Origin: Rhizophagus clarus
Taxonomy: Eukaryota > Glomeromycota > Glomeromycetes > Glomerales > Glomeraceae
Length of the DNA stretch: 64,000 nt
Assembly: GCA_015698045.1 (NCBI GenBank)
Contig: BLAL01000025.1
Span: forward strand, 372,001 to 436,000
Reading direction: 5' to 3'
Made by a program: the position numbers and the translations under genes. Positions within the stretch are counted from its first letter, which is position 1. Every line of letters starts with the position of its first letter. Below the pieces are notes generated by a model. The model was given only the letters and a program-made list of their open reading frames with translations. It did not search any database and had not been told where the DNA came from. Positions 45,810 to 57,270 of the stretch are shown piece by piece.

Positions 45810-46266
45810 AAATAAAAACTAGTACTTACAATTTTGAAGTCTAAACAGTTAAATAAAGTATAGGAAGATTATGTTTGAAGAAAGAGAAAATGGAGCATTA
45901 ATATTGATCCTAAATTAAAAAAAAAAGAACAAATAAAACTCTTACTAATTTTAAAATCTAAGTTAAAATCTATAATACAAGAAGTTTATTTTTAGAAAAA
46001 AAGAAAGAAACATTAAAAAAATAAAACTTACCTGTTGTATCTTTGAAAATCTAGAATAAAGAACATGGTTATAATGAAATAAAATCTAGAAAAACAAAAA
46101 TATTTTTTTTTTTTTATAAATTACCTGTTATTGAATCAAAATTATGTTACATTTTTGCAGATCTAATGTATCACAAAAATCATAACACAAAATTTTTACC
46201 AATAAAATTTGATGACATGATCCATGTGATATGTCACAAGTATAACAAAAAACAAAACCCTATTTT
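45810..46266 (-). repeat. Minus-strand cassette array 5, inverted relative to array 2
   Basis: On the minus strand four short cassettes are bounded by AG and GTAA. The first has 39 nt, starting ATCTGCAAAAATGTAACA after CATTAG and ending AATAACAG/GTAATT. The second is ATTTTCAAAGATACAACAG between TTCTAG and GTAAGT. The third is ATTTTAAAATTA between CTTAG and GTAAGA. The fourth is ACTTCAAAATT between GTTTAG and GTAAGT. The flank at 46150-46266 is an inverted copy of 35094-35190. Arrays 2 and 5 thus form an inverted pair about 11 kb apart. Confidence 0.6.
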
Positions 46267-46321
46267 AATTTATAAAATATTTAGTATTTTTTAAATTTTT
46301 TTTTTTTAAAAATTATAATAA

Positions 46322-46487
46322 GAGTGAATTTATTTACCGCACCCTGCGTTATAACGCATCCTTTCTTTTTTGTAAATTATTTATGTTGATCATTAGTTTA
46401 TACACCGCACCCCCCTTAAAATGGAAAATGATAAACATAAAAATATATATAAATTTGTAACGCAGGGTGCGGTAAATACATTATTTC
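46322..46487. mobile_element. Mutator-like MITE, copy B (9-bp target duplication)
   Basis: A 166-bp relative of copy A in opposite orientation, flanked by TTATAATAA (46313-46321 and 46488-46496). Its inverted ends TTTACCGCACCCTGCGTTA are better preserved than in copy A. It also shares an internal segment with copy A (TTGTAAATTATTTATGT, CACCCCCCTTAAAATGG). Confidence 0.87.
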
Positions 46488-46496
46488 TTATAATAA

Positions 46497-47569
46497 TATA
46501 TATTTATATATAAATTATTATTATTTTCAAATTACTGTAATCAGATAATAGTTATACTAATTTTTATCTCAAGTTTTTAATCTAATATAGAATTAACTGA
46601 CTTAGATTTTATATAATATAAAAATATAAGTACAATATAATTATATACAAATAATTATAAATCAAAAAAATTCCAAATATTAATCAATTAGATTTGATTT
46701 ACCAGTTAGAATTAATGTAAATAAAAAGTAAAATTAATATATATAATTATTGGATTATTTGTTATCAATTAAAATTAAAGAAGTTTACTAATTTGCATTT
46801 AGTATAAAAATCACATTAAATAATAATATTAGGTAATTTTACAAATATAATAAATAATTTATTATTTTTATTGCTATTTATGTAATAATATGCAGATTTT
46901 GTTTAAGTGGATATAAATAATATTAATGTAGTATTAATGTGATGCAAATTAATCTGATTAATATAATTAATATTATTAAATATGTCAAAAAACCACTATA
47001 TAATGATTATTACTATAATAGTTAATTTTACCTAAAATTTTCTTCTAATTTTAATAATATAGCAGTAATATTTAACAATATTCAATATTATTTATTTATT
47101 TATTTTATGTAAATAGTAATTAATTATAAGTAAAAGTAAAGTTGTAATAATTAATTTTATTAATTTTTTTTTTGTAATTTGTTTTTTTAGTTGTTTTTTA
47201 ATAAAAATAACATTATATATAAAAATCATTTTTATTAAAAATTTAGTATAACTTAAAATAAAATTGTATACTATTTTTATTACTGATTTTTTAGATTTAG
47301 TTTTTTTTATAAATATTAAAATATTTTTTTTTTTTTGGTTTTATTTTTTTTTATTCCTTATTTTATTATTATAATGATGGGATTTTATAAATCTGTTTTA
47401 TTTATATAGATAAATTTAGCAAGTTATATATATATATATATATATACTTATTTACAAGTACATTTACAATAAATGTTTATACAATCTTTGATAATACTTA
47501 TTAATTTATTAAATATTCTAATTATTTAAAATATTTAAATCTTAATATTCTACTGCATTCTACCTTTTT
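46497..47569. other. Very AT-rich gene-free stretch
   Basis: Nearly pure A/T with (TA)n at about 47424-47446. No ORF, MITE border or RNA gene was recognised. The last part should contain the DIS3 3' UTR. Confidence 0.45.
47424..47446. repeat. (TA)n microsatellite
   Basis: About 11 TA dinucleotides in the AT-rich spacer downstream of DIS3. Confidence 0.85.
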
Positions 47570-50500
47570 TTATATATTCTCAATTTTCATTTTCTTTTTT
47601 CTTCCTCCATTAGTATTATCTCTTTTATCTTTTTTATTATTATAGTTATTTTCTTCAATCATTTTATTATTATCTGTACTTACATTATTAGATACACTTA
47701 ATCCAGGTACAAATGGTTTTACTAATTCCAGTTTCAATTTTTGTCTCATGCCTCCTGCGCCGCCTCCAACTAAATCTTCATCTACACTTATTTGAACTAT
47801 AACTTTATCAAATAACTTGATACTTATTTTCTTACCATCTCTAATACTGTCTAAACTATTATCATGCGAATTGTAAATAATTAGGGGTGTTGAAGATGAC
47901 GCTGTTGAGTTTAGTTTTGCTTTTGAATTGTCTGATGAATATACAATTCCCTCTACACCATATCTATGATAAAATAAAAACATAATTAGCTTAAATCAAA
48001 AAAAAATACAATTTTAATAAAAAAAAAATGTAACTAATACTTTTGCACTAATACAACGAATCCATTCTTTAGTACACGTGTAACGTATCCTTCGACTTGT
48101 TCAGTTTTTCCTTTAAAGAAAAGATTTGTATGCAATTCTACAGAGCTCCGAGCTGCCATTTGTGCCATTCTATGCCTATGATTTAATACATCACAAAGTT
48201 GTTCTATTTTTTTTTTATCAGTGAGTTCACTACCATATACTTCATCATCATTTATAGATGCAGCTAACATTCTATGTACAATTATATCGGAATATCTTCG
48301 AATAGGTGATGTAAAGTGTGTGTAAATCTCTGAAGCAAGACCATAATGTCTAAATTCATGCTCCGAAAATGTACCAGAACAAAAATAGGTGGCTTGCATC
48401 ATACATCTTGTTGTTAATATTCTTAATAATTTGTTGAAATATGGATCTTCGGGTAACTTTAAGATGCGGCAGTTTAGTCATAAAACAACAATAGTAACTT
48501 GATTTCTATATCAAATAGAGAATACATACCTCTGCTTTATCTAGTGAGTCTGCCAGAGCCTTTGATGTTTCAAAATTTAACTTCATACCAAAAGCAGAAA
48601 TGGCTTTGTTTAAATTTTCAAGCTTAAATGTAGTCGGAGGAGGATGTCGTCTAGAAACCATTTTGTATATTATTTATTGTTGATTGTAAATACTAAATAA
48701 TTCAATCGCATATAATTAATTACCTTAATAGTGATGAGGCAGTAAACTTTTTATATATCTTTTCAGCTACTGATATATTAGCCAGCAACATAAATTCCTC
48801 AACAAGTGCATTGGTTTCTCTCAATTCCTTCATTTCTACATCAACAGGATCCTGCGAATCAAAATCTAATTTATATCGAACTTCAGGACTTGCGAGTGTC
48901 AATGCACCACGTTCCATACGTCTTGCACGAAGTTTTTTAGCTATTTCATTTAATATCCTAAGACCTTTTGTTAAAGCATCCTGTGAGCGTCTATAAAATT
49001 TTATTAGTATAACAACCTGAACGTGATTACGACACAAATATATTAATTAAAATTATCCCTACTGGTCATCAATACGAGCTTGAGCTTCTTCGTATGTGAA
49101 AGATTCCTTCGATGAAATAACACTCTTGGTAAAAGAAACGTTAACAATTTCCGCTTCAGGATTCAACTCCTAAATAAAAAGTATATTAATCTAGATATGA
49201 AATTTCTAATTGAAGTTAATTTTAATAATTACCCAAATACAGGAAAATGCGAGTCTGTCAACTTTACTTTTAAGGGAACATAAATCTGTAAATAAATAAA
49301 AAAAAAAATTAACAAACGATTTTCAATGTACATTAAATTATTTTGACTTATTTACTTGTTCCTAATAATCCTGGTAACATGTCAATGCGCTTGTTAATCA
49401 AATAAACTGTTGTCCCACGTAAAGCAGCTTCTTCATCTAGTGGAGTATTTGGTTTAACAAAATGTGTGACATCCGCAATATCTAGGAATAAAAAATGTAT
49501 TATATCTTGTCATTCGATAAATCAAAAACCGGTGATTTAAAATTATACTAACGAACTCCAACTTCATAATTATTGTTTGGTAATTGTCTCACATGCAAAG
49601 CGTCATCGATATCCGTACATCCTAATTATAATAAAAATATAAGAAGACTATAACCTACTAAATTAAAAATTATATAAATGAATATATCGCCGTACCAGGA
49701 GGATCAATGCTGCAGACATTCAAATGTCTTAAATCGACTCGTCCTTGTAAATGCTCATCCTTAACTATCCATAAATCACCTTCAATAGGTAAACAATTCA
49801 AGACTTGTTGTGAAAATTCTTGATGTGGCACATCATGCTCCAAAAGTAAAACTTCTGTTTCAGTTGATTTGTCACCCGCAGCACCAAGTGCTTTAACAAA
49901 ATGACCCATCGGAAATCTACGTAAACGAAGATTTAAATACTATAATAATTTAAAGTATATTGAATTGGGGTAAATCCTTACATAGAATCCTTATGCCATG
50001 AATCGATAGCAACTAATATTCTTTGTCCCATAAGGTTTTGAGCCTGTCTAGTTCTTATATTTATTCTTGGTATTCGTCTATCAATAGGATAAACTGACAC
50101 ATTTTCAGACAAAGTTGATGTACTGGAACCTTTAACAGATTGCTTGTTAATGAATCCGCAATATCTATAAAACAAAAATATTAGTTAAGGAAGAAACATA
50201 TTAAAATTTTTTCTTCTTTCCTTCTTTGCCGATTTACATACGGTCTCCAATTTTTCTTAATGATCCCAACTACTTTTCCAGTAGGCTGTGGTGATTCGAA
50301 TAGATCAATATCTGCCTCCTCAGATTGTTCTTTAGGTTTGCCATTCTCTTGCAGCTCTTCAGCTAAATTCTTTTCTTCCTCTATTTATAAACATAATTCG
50401 ATATTAAGTATGGAATTCTCTACTGTAAATGTTCATTACTACGATTGATATCAACCTTCTTCAACAATTACTGCGGTTGGAGCCCTAAGCCATTCAGATT

Positions 50501-51894
50501 TCGAAAATAATTGAACAACAACAACATCTCCTTGGATAGCCCTATTCAAGTTTTTCCTTCCAAGTATCGTTATTTGAATATCACCGCTTTGAATAGATCC
50601 CTGTAAATATTTAAATATTAATAACAAATTTTTTATAAAATATACAAATATTAAGTCAAATTTGAAATAACCTCTAGATAATTATGCATGCTAATATTCA
50701 AAGTTCCTTGATACAAAGTTTGATTCTTAATTCCATTTGTTATTTGTGAAACTGAAAGATGCTATAATTAAATTTATTTTTTTATTTTTTTTAGAAATTA
50801 CTTAGAATTTAGCATTTTTTTATTTTCTTTTTAGAAATGAGCCTAATAAAAACAGTTACCTCCTCATAGACAATTCTTTTGTCTTTATTATCAGAAATAC
50901 GAACATTCCCGAGCATGTCAACCAATTCTGGAGTATCAATCATCCCTTCAACATATTCTCTAACTAATTAATAATAAAGTTTAAAGTATTTATGAACTTA
51001 TTTATCCAAAGGCATTATTTTTTAAAATTCCTCCTCCCAATAAAGAACAAATGAATTAACATATTGTAGCGTAAAGAACATATATATTTTATTAAAATAT
51101 ATTCATGAGTAAATACCTGTGTAAGCTAACAATTCATCTTGTTTAGCTTTTTGTATATTTTCTGCATCATCTGTTAAAAGAACAATCTCAAGAGATTTTC
51201 CTTTATCAGCAATTTGCTTAATATGAGTTGCATACCATTTAACAGCTGTCCTTATAGCTAATAACATAAGAAAAATTTAGTTAAATTAATATATTAAAAT
51301 ATTTGAATAAGTTAAAACAAACCTCGATCGTTTCTATCATTTGGAGATTCTTCTTTCGCACGTTCAACGAAAGTATCCCTTGTATGAAATAAATTTTATC
51401 AATAAATTAAATTTAATATTATAAATAAATAAAATTCGTACTTACCGATGATGCTCGTTAGCGAATACGTAAAATTTTCTTTTTGGATCATTTATCATTT
51501 TTTTCAGCCTATTATATATAGGTAAGCTTAAATGTCGTAATTCTTCATAAACAGTTTGCAAAATAATAACATTTTGTAAAGCAGGATGCTCAATTATATC
51601 GATCTATTAAATATAAAATTAAGAGCGTGCACATAGGTGAAAATCGACGTAAAAAAACTTTCGGAAAGTGGAACTTACTTGGTTCATAAAAACATTCGTA
51701 TCAGGTATAAGGTAATGAGGATTTGTTACAAGTTTTGTAAGAGCTGGAATAGAACTTAATATTGGCTCAGTGTGAGAACATATTGTGCAGCATTCGACTG
51801 AACACCAAATATCGTCTCGAAGATAGTGTTCTTTTACAGCTTTAAAAACTTTGCCGCCTCGACCGCGTTTGAGGTATGATTTGTTATGAAGCAT
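47570..51894 (-). CDS. DIS3: Exosome catalytic subunit DIS3/RRP44
   Basis: 3'-5' exoribonuclease and endonuclease of the RNA exosome, in nucleus and cytoplasm. The many-exon gene starts at 51894 ([20 protein letters not shown]). It has the N-terminal Cys-rich CR3 motif ([12 protein letters not shown]) and a PIN domain with acidic residues in [11 protein letters not shown] and [15 protein letters not shown]. Cold-shock-like segments include [18 protein letters not shown] and [13 protein letters not shown]. The RNB domain has the active-site block [77 protein letters not shown] and [14 protein letters not shown]-terminal S1 segment ([17 protein letters not shown]) follows, then a basic tail. 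The C-terminus ([19 protein letters not shown]) is Asn/Lys-rich. All RNB aspartates visible are present. Confidence 0.95.
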
Positions 51895-52345
51895 ATTTGA
51901 TACAAGTACAAAGAAAGCTTGGATGAAACCAAACTAAAAAATAAAATTTATTATTGATCGGCGATCAGAATTTGATTGGATAAGATGTTATAACCGTCAA
52001 TTTCCATCCACTACAGGAGCGAATCAGAAAAAATGCATACTGTATATATCAAAAATCCAATAAGCTGAAGAAAAAAAGCTTTGAAAAAAAACGAAATATA
52101 CGCGAGTAAATCGTGCTGCGCCAATCCAAGTGTAACTTATTTTGAATATAAATAAATCTCTTCTATTTATCTATCCATACACGAAATACTGGCATTTTTT
52201 AACCCATAATTTAACGGGTAAGAGGTATAATACTCGAGAAATTTCTTACACGTCACTAGTTTTGTCAGTTTAAATTTTTTTTTTTAATAAGCTCCACTTA
52301 AACCTATATATTAGAACAAAAGAAAAGTGACTTTTTAGTCGTAAA
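51895..52345. promoter_or_regulatory. Divergent promoter region DIS3 / calcineurin B
   Basis: 451 bp between divergent starts. No named motif can be supported. Confidence 0.35.
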
Positions 52346-53006
52346 ATGGGACAAGCCGATTCACGGCCTTTACAAGATATGGTTGACAAAAGCAATTGTA
52401 TGTATTTAATAATCATACTTTAATTATTAAAGAAATTTAACGAATATTTATTCATTTCTAGTTACTTCAGAAGAGATCCAAAGACTTTATAAGAGGTTTA
52501 TGAAACTTGACAAAGATAGGTCAGGTTCTATTGACCGAGAAGAATTTCTATCGATTCCACAGATTGCAAATAACCCTTTAGCATCAAGGATGATTGCTAT
52601 ATTTGATGAAGATGGTGGTGGAGATGTAGATTTTAAAGAATTCATTTCTGGTTTAAGTGCTTTCAGCGCGAAAGGAAATAAAGTTGAAAAATTACGTTGT
52701 AAGTTTATTTCTTACTCTAAAAAAAAAATCCTCTTAAAATAACTGAAAATTACTTTTTTTATATATATAGTTGCATTTAAAGTTTATGATATGGACAGAG
52801 ATGGATTTATTTCTAATGGAGAATTGTTTCTTGTTCTGAAAATGATGGTCGGAAATAACCTTAAAGACAATCAGCTCCAACAAATTGTTGATAAAACTAT
52901 CATGGAAGCCGATAAAGACATGGATGGAAAAATTTCTTTTGAGGAGTTTTGTTCAATAGTAGAATCTACTGATATCGCAAAAAGCTTAACTTTAACTGAT
53001 TTTTAG
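52346..53006 (+). CDS. CNB1: Calcineurin regulatory subunit B
   Basis: Ca2+-binding regulatory subunit of the calcineurin phosphatase. Exons 52346-52397, 52462-52699 and 52771-53006, all GT..AG. It starts MGQADSRPL: Gly2 with a myristoylation-type context. Four EF-hand loops: [42 protein letters not shown] and [14 protein letters not shown], all with the usual acidic positions. The linker [20 protein letters not shown] and the end AKSLTLTDF match fungal calcineurin B. Length is about 175 residues, as in the family. It senses calcium and activates the catalytic A subunit; that partner is not in the window. Confidence 0.96.
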
Positions 53007-53371
53007 CAAAAAGAAAAAGAAATATATATATATAATATTAATTACATATTTATGTAGCGTTCTGTGGTTTTTATTGCAAATGCATAATGCATATAATATA
53101 TAAATAATTTATTCAGTCTCCCTCACTTCGTAAATCCATCCTTATTATTTATATTAAAAAAAAAAAACAATATATATATACATACATATATATATTGAGT
53201 TAATGTCCAAATAACTATTTCTGTTGTTTAAAACAGTTTGGACAGTTTGGAGCTAAATTTTTCTATTTAACTTAAAAAACTAAAGGTTTTAGTTAAAGAT
53301 GATAAATTTCCAAATTTCAAATAAAGCAATACATACCTCATCTGTTACCATTCTCCCACCTGCATTATTTA

Positions 53372-54462
53372 TTATTTAGTAAATAATCTCTTCTGATAAT
53401 TATGGGTTAGCTTTGTCTCTTTTTTGTATCTCCGATATGCTTCGCGCAAGTGTTCTGGTGAGAGAGAACCCGTTTCTCCCCATTCTTGCCTAACATCAAG
53501 AGCTTTATTTTATAAAATTAAAAAAAGTTAATAAAGAAAATATTTATTTAGACTAATTTTTTTACACATAATATAAATACCTTTTTCAACAATTTCGCCT
53601 ACGAATACTTTTGCAAAACCGGCGACGACTATTGACATGTTGTGTGAGCATGGATGTCCAAGTATTTGCCCAACCATCTAATCAATAGTAAAAAATTTGA
53701 TAAATAATGACATACCAAAATATTACTAAAAAAATAGTCAATTACCCTTTTGACATTTGGTTTGCTCAATGCTGAACGTCTGTAAACTTCATATCGTTTC
53801 AATTGTTCTTCAGAGAAGTTATCCAACAACATCCTAAAAAAACAAATAATTAATATTATTTCAAAAAAAATTCACATATATTTTTTTTATCCCTACTTAA
53901 GTTCTTCTTTGGATCTCGTTTGACTCCATTCAGTATTTGCTGTTCCACCTAATTCTTCATCAGCATCTTCTTCCTCCTCACCTTCTTTATTATTATCATT
54001 CACTTTGGAGGTACCTCCTTCAACAAGATCATTATCATGTAGTATATATTGATCAAGTTCTGAAGCAGGTGTAGGAGGTATAGAAAAATAAGCATCACGA
54101 GGTGTAGAAGGTGAAGTACTTGACGCCGGTGTTGTAGCTGTCCCAGTAAAAGAATCTCTTTGTAAACTCAATTTACGACCACCACTGACACCAGTTCCCG
54201 TACCGCTTCCTCTTCCTCTACCTCGTGTGGAACTCCCTCTTGTGGAGCCGCCACGTGAACCAACTCCACCTCTTCCAGTTTTTGAAGTAGAAGCAGCACT
54301 AGCTCCACCACGTTTACCACCTCTACTTATTGCATTAATAGGCGTTGAATATGATTTAGTCACTTTTGGTCTCTTTGAGGCACCTGCTGTTGAAGCAGAA
54401 TTTTTTCGTGATATGTTGAATTCTGGTGTCTGGCGTTGCTCCATATTTTTTTTAGAAAACAA
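53372..54462 (-). CDS. TAF11: TFIID subunit TAF11 (histone-fold)
   Basis: The C-terminal histone fold spans several exons: LLDNFSEEQLKRYEVYRRSA, LSKPNVKR, MVGQILGHPCSHNMSIVVAG, FAKVFVGEIVEKALDVRQEW, GETGSLSPEHLREAYRRYKK. It ends QKRLFTK with stop at 53372-53374. This is the TAF11/TAFII28 signature, which pairs with TAF13 in TFIID. The N-terminal about 190 residues are low-complexity: Arg/Gly/Ser/Thr-rich (GGKRGGASAAS, RGSSTRGRGRGSG), then Thr/Pro/Ser, then acidic (EGEEEEDADEELGG). The start could be 54462 or the internal Met at 54444. The RGG-like stretch is longer than I would expect. Confidence 0.92.
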
Positions 54463-54654
54463 TTTTTTAAGGTATTTTTTTTTTAAAAAAGAAAATTATA
54501 TAAGGTAAAACTGTAAGAAAGAAGTCTTTAATTTGTTATTGCAGTAGTGATTATCCACAATCCAATCGGCCCAATTAATTTACCTAATTTACTCGTGCTA
54601 AATTAAGATTTTTGATTATCTTTCTAAATAATTTTGTAAAAACCAAATGAAACC

Positions 54655-55988
54655 ATGAAACCCATCATATACGTGGTTAGCTTACTTTCAATTTTAGTAC
54701 TGTTATTAATTAGTTTTCCCAAAGAACTTGAAGAAGTTCCAGAACAGGCTATTGCGCGTTGGACCGGGTATCGAGCGTGGCATCCCGAACTTATTGGTTT
54801 GTAAATATTACGATTTGAAGTTTTCTTTTTTGACTTGAACCTCAAATCCTTCATATATTGAAATATTCTTTCAAATAAATTTTATTCTTGAATGTGTAGA
54901 TTATAATGACGAAATAGCTGATTCTTTAGTTTTACTTGCAATCTTGCTTACTCTTGGTTCGTCTTATTTTGGATTAAGGTGGTCAACTGAACCTCCAAAG
55001 CACGTTTCATACTTTTATAGAGACGGGAGTCATGAAATAGCGACACCAACAGCAGGCTTTAATCTTTTATTATTTTTTTATATATCACTAACAGGAATGG
55101 CTGAAATTTTTTATTGGTTATTTGATGTTGGTAAATTATGGAGTGTTACAGGTACTTTACATAATGTATTAGAAATTGCGATTTTACTTTCTTTACATAA
55201 AGGAGGAAAGTTAAAATCAAATTTAACTTTTGTCTGGTTGGGAGGATTTATTTTATTGGTAACTATATTAAGTATGAAATTATCATGGCCTTATGATGGT
55301 ATTTGGTTTAAAATTCAAGGTAAAATTTATGAATTTATTTAAAATTATTTCTTTACTCTTACAGGATTCCTTTGCTAATACTTCTTTATATATCCTAGGT
55401 CTTTGTGCGGATTATGCTGTAATTGTTCAGTTTATTCGTATTTATTTCTTAACACGTAAAAATCTTCGTGAAGTAAACGATGAACAACTTCCATTAAATA
55501 CTGATGAACTAGTTATTCATTCTACCTCGAAGAATAAAATATCTTTTGATGAATTTTTTCCAGATAGCGTTTCTCATCCGGATCAACTTATATTATTGAT
55601 TTTAGCTTCAATTGTACACTTAATTGGTAATATCGCAAATAGTATTTGGGTACGAAGTACTTTGGCGTAAGTTGATTCTTTTTTTTTTATTTCTATTTTT
55701 TTTTTTTTTTTCTCTTTTTAACTTTATAACATTTTTTTAAATGCGTATATACATTAATGTGGTTTCTTCTAAATTGGTAGGTTTCAAATATTTCAATTAA
55801 GTTATGTTATAACTTGGCCTTTATATGCATATTATATTTACGTTGATACTCATTGTAATGGCACGTTTCAACAAAAACGCATTTACTTACCTGATACTAA
55901 ACGTTGGAAAGTTACATGTGTTACAATTTTTATTTTTATTTTAAGTATTGGTTCGGTTAGATTTGCATTATTTGTGCAAAGTTTGTAA
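54655..55988 (+). CDS. Unrecognised multi-pass membrane protein
   Basis: Four exons fit in frame. The first (54655-54797) encodes an N-terminal hydrophobic segment (IIYVVSLLSILVLLLISF) and PEQAIARWTGYRAWHPELI. It is joined to DYNDEIADSLVLLAILLTLG, then GFNLLLFFYISLTGMAEIFY, VLEIAILLSLHKGG, FVWLGGFILLVTILSMKL, DSFANTSLYILGLCADYAV, LILLILASIVHLIGN, FQIFQLSYVITWPLYAYYIY and a last helix VTCVTIFIFILSIGSVRFAL. The stop is TAA at 55986. That is about eight or nine TM helices in about 380 residues, with a Ser/Asp-rich loop (residues about 230-270). I do not recognise the family; no transport or enzyme motif is evident. Confidence 0.75.
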
Positions 55989-56373
55989 TAAGCCTTATTT
56001 AATTTGGAACTTTTGATATCCAATGTTTAGTTAATGAACAGTTTTTTGTAATTATTTTCAAACGAGGTGGTAAAACCAAACCTAAGTTTGTTGTTAAACG
56101 TATTAAATAATTCCAAGTCAGAATATAAAACACGTGATATTTACATTATGAGGTTTTCACTATATGAGTGCTCTAAAAATCCGAGTCTCATCTTGACGTA
56201 TTGAAGTTTGATAGACATTAAGTTCATTGATGAAAGCAACAAATTGAAATTGAAATTTAAAAAGTCGAATAGTATATTAAACAAATATAATACATATAAA
56301 ACCTGAACACTTTCTTTGGATAATCCCATTAATAAAAAGCCTGCTGCGACCAGTTTCGATCAAATATTATCAT
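55989..56373. other. Intergenic, convergent 3' ends
   Basis: Spacer between the membrane protein gene and TIM9. The small ORF at 56141-56329 is unsupported. Nothing else was seen. Confidence 0.4.
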
Positions 56374-57083
56374 TTACTGACCACCAAACCACCCTCCACC
56401 TCCAGATCGACTACTAGGATTCTGTTGTACTTGAGCCGCCATGTTTTGATTATATTCTGCAAATCTTTGTCCTACTCTTTCATTATGTTTTATAAACTTA
56501 TCAGTACATCGTTGAATACACGTTTCCTACAATGTTTTAGTTTTAACAAATGTAAGTATTAAATTAAGATGGTATTAAAAGGTTAATTAAGTTACCTCTT
56601 TTGTTGTTAACGTTTTTGAAGTGAAATCATTAATACAATCATTAAAACATCTATCAACCAAGTTTGAATAAAACTTCATAAGATCTTTCATCTAAAATTA
56701 TTTTATATAATAATATTAATTAATAAATGTATTGTATTTATGAAATATTTTTTAAAAGTAGTGTTGTACTTAGTCTTACTAATTGCGTGCATAAATTATA
56801 TATACTGTTTAAATAATTATAAAATTAAGTGCAATAATTTAACATAAACGATTGTATGAACAAGGAAGAATTCAAATTTTTCATTATGTAAATTTTTAGA
56901 TACAACATTCGAAGAGTTAGGCTTTAAGAAAAAAACCAAAAAAAAAGGAAATAAAAATGACAATTTTGTCATATTGAATAAATAAAATTTCTAAAAAAAA
57001 CAATAAAAAATAAAAACCTGCTTCTGTTCAAGTAATTTCAAAATATGCGCTCTTTCAGCTTCATTATATTGTGAAAAATCCAT
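56374..57083 (-). CDS. TIM9: Mitochondrial intermembrane-space chaperone Tim9
   Basis: Three exons: 57083-57018, 56691-56596 and 56526-56374. The product starts [20 protein letters not shown] and carries the twin CX3C motifs CFNDC and CIQRC, 16 residues apart. Between and around them are [20 protein letters not shown] and [20 protein letters not shown]. The C-terminus is [16 protein letters not shown]. Length is about 104 residues. It forms a hexamer with Tim10 that guides hydrophobic precursors to the TIM22 complex. All four cysteines are present. Confidence 0.95.
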
Positions 57084-57270
57084 ATTAACAGAAAATATTT
57101 GATGAATTTTTTTTTTGAGTTCTTTTTTATCTTTTTTATCATAAATCAATGGTAACACAGATAATCAGTTCACAAAAAATGCGTGTAACTCAAAGCCACC
57201 GAAGTACTATACGTATTAGTCTACGTTAGATATTTTACAACTCAATATCGAATTTATTGAATATTATCAA

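Noticed and set aside
31044..46170. CRISPR-like array interpretation of the regularly spaced short repeats
   Set aside because: The context is eukaryotic, spacers are similar rather than unique, units are degenerate and no cas genes exist.
54227..54508. Plus-strand 93-codon ORF opposite TAF11
   Set aside because: Pro/Leu/Glu-rich mirror of the RGG/Ser-rich N-terminus of TAF11; no own motifs.
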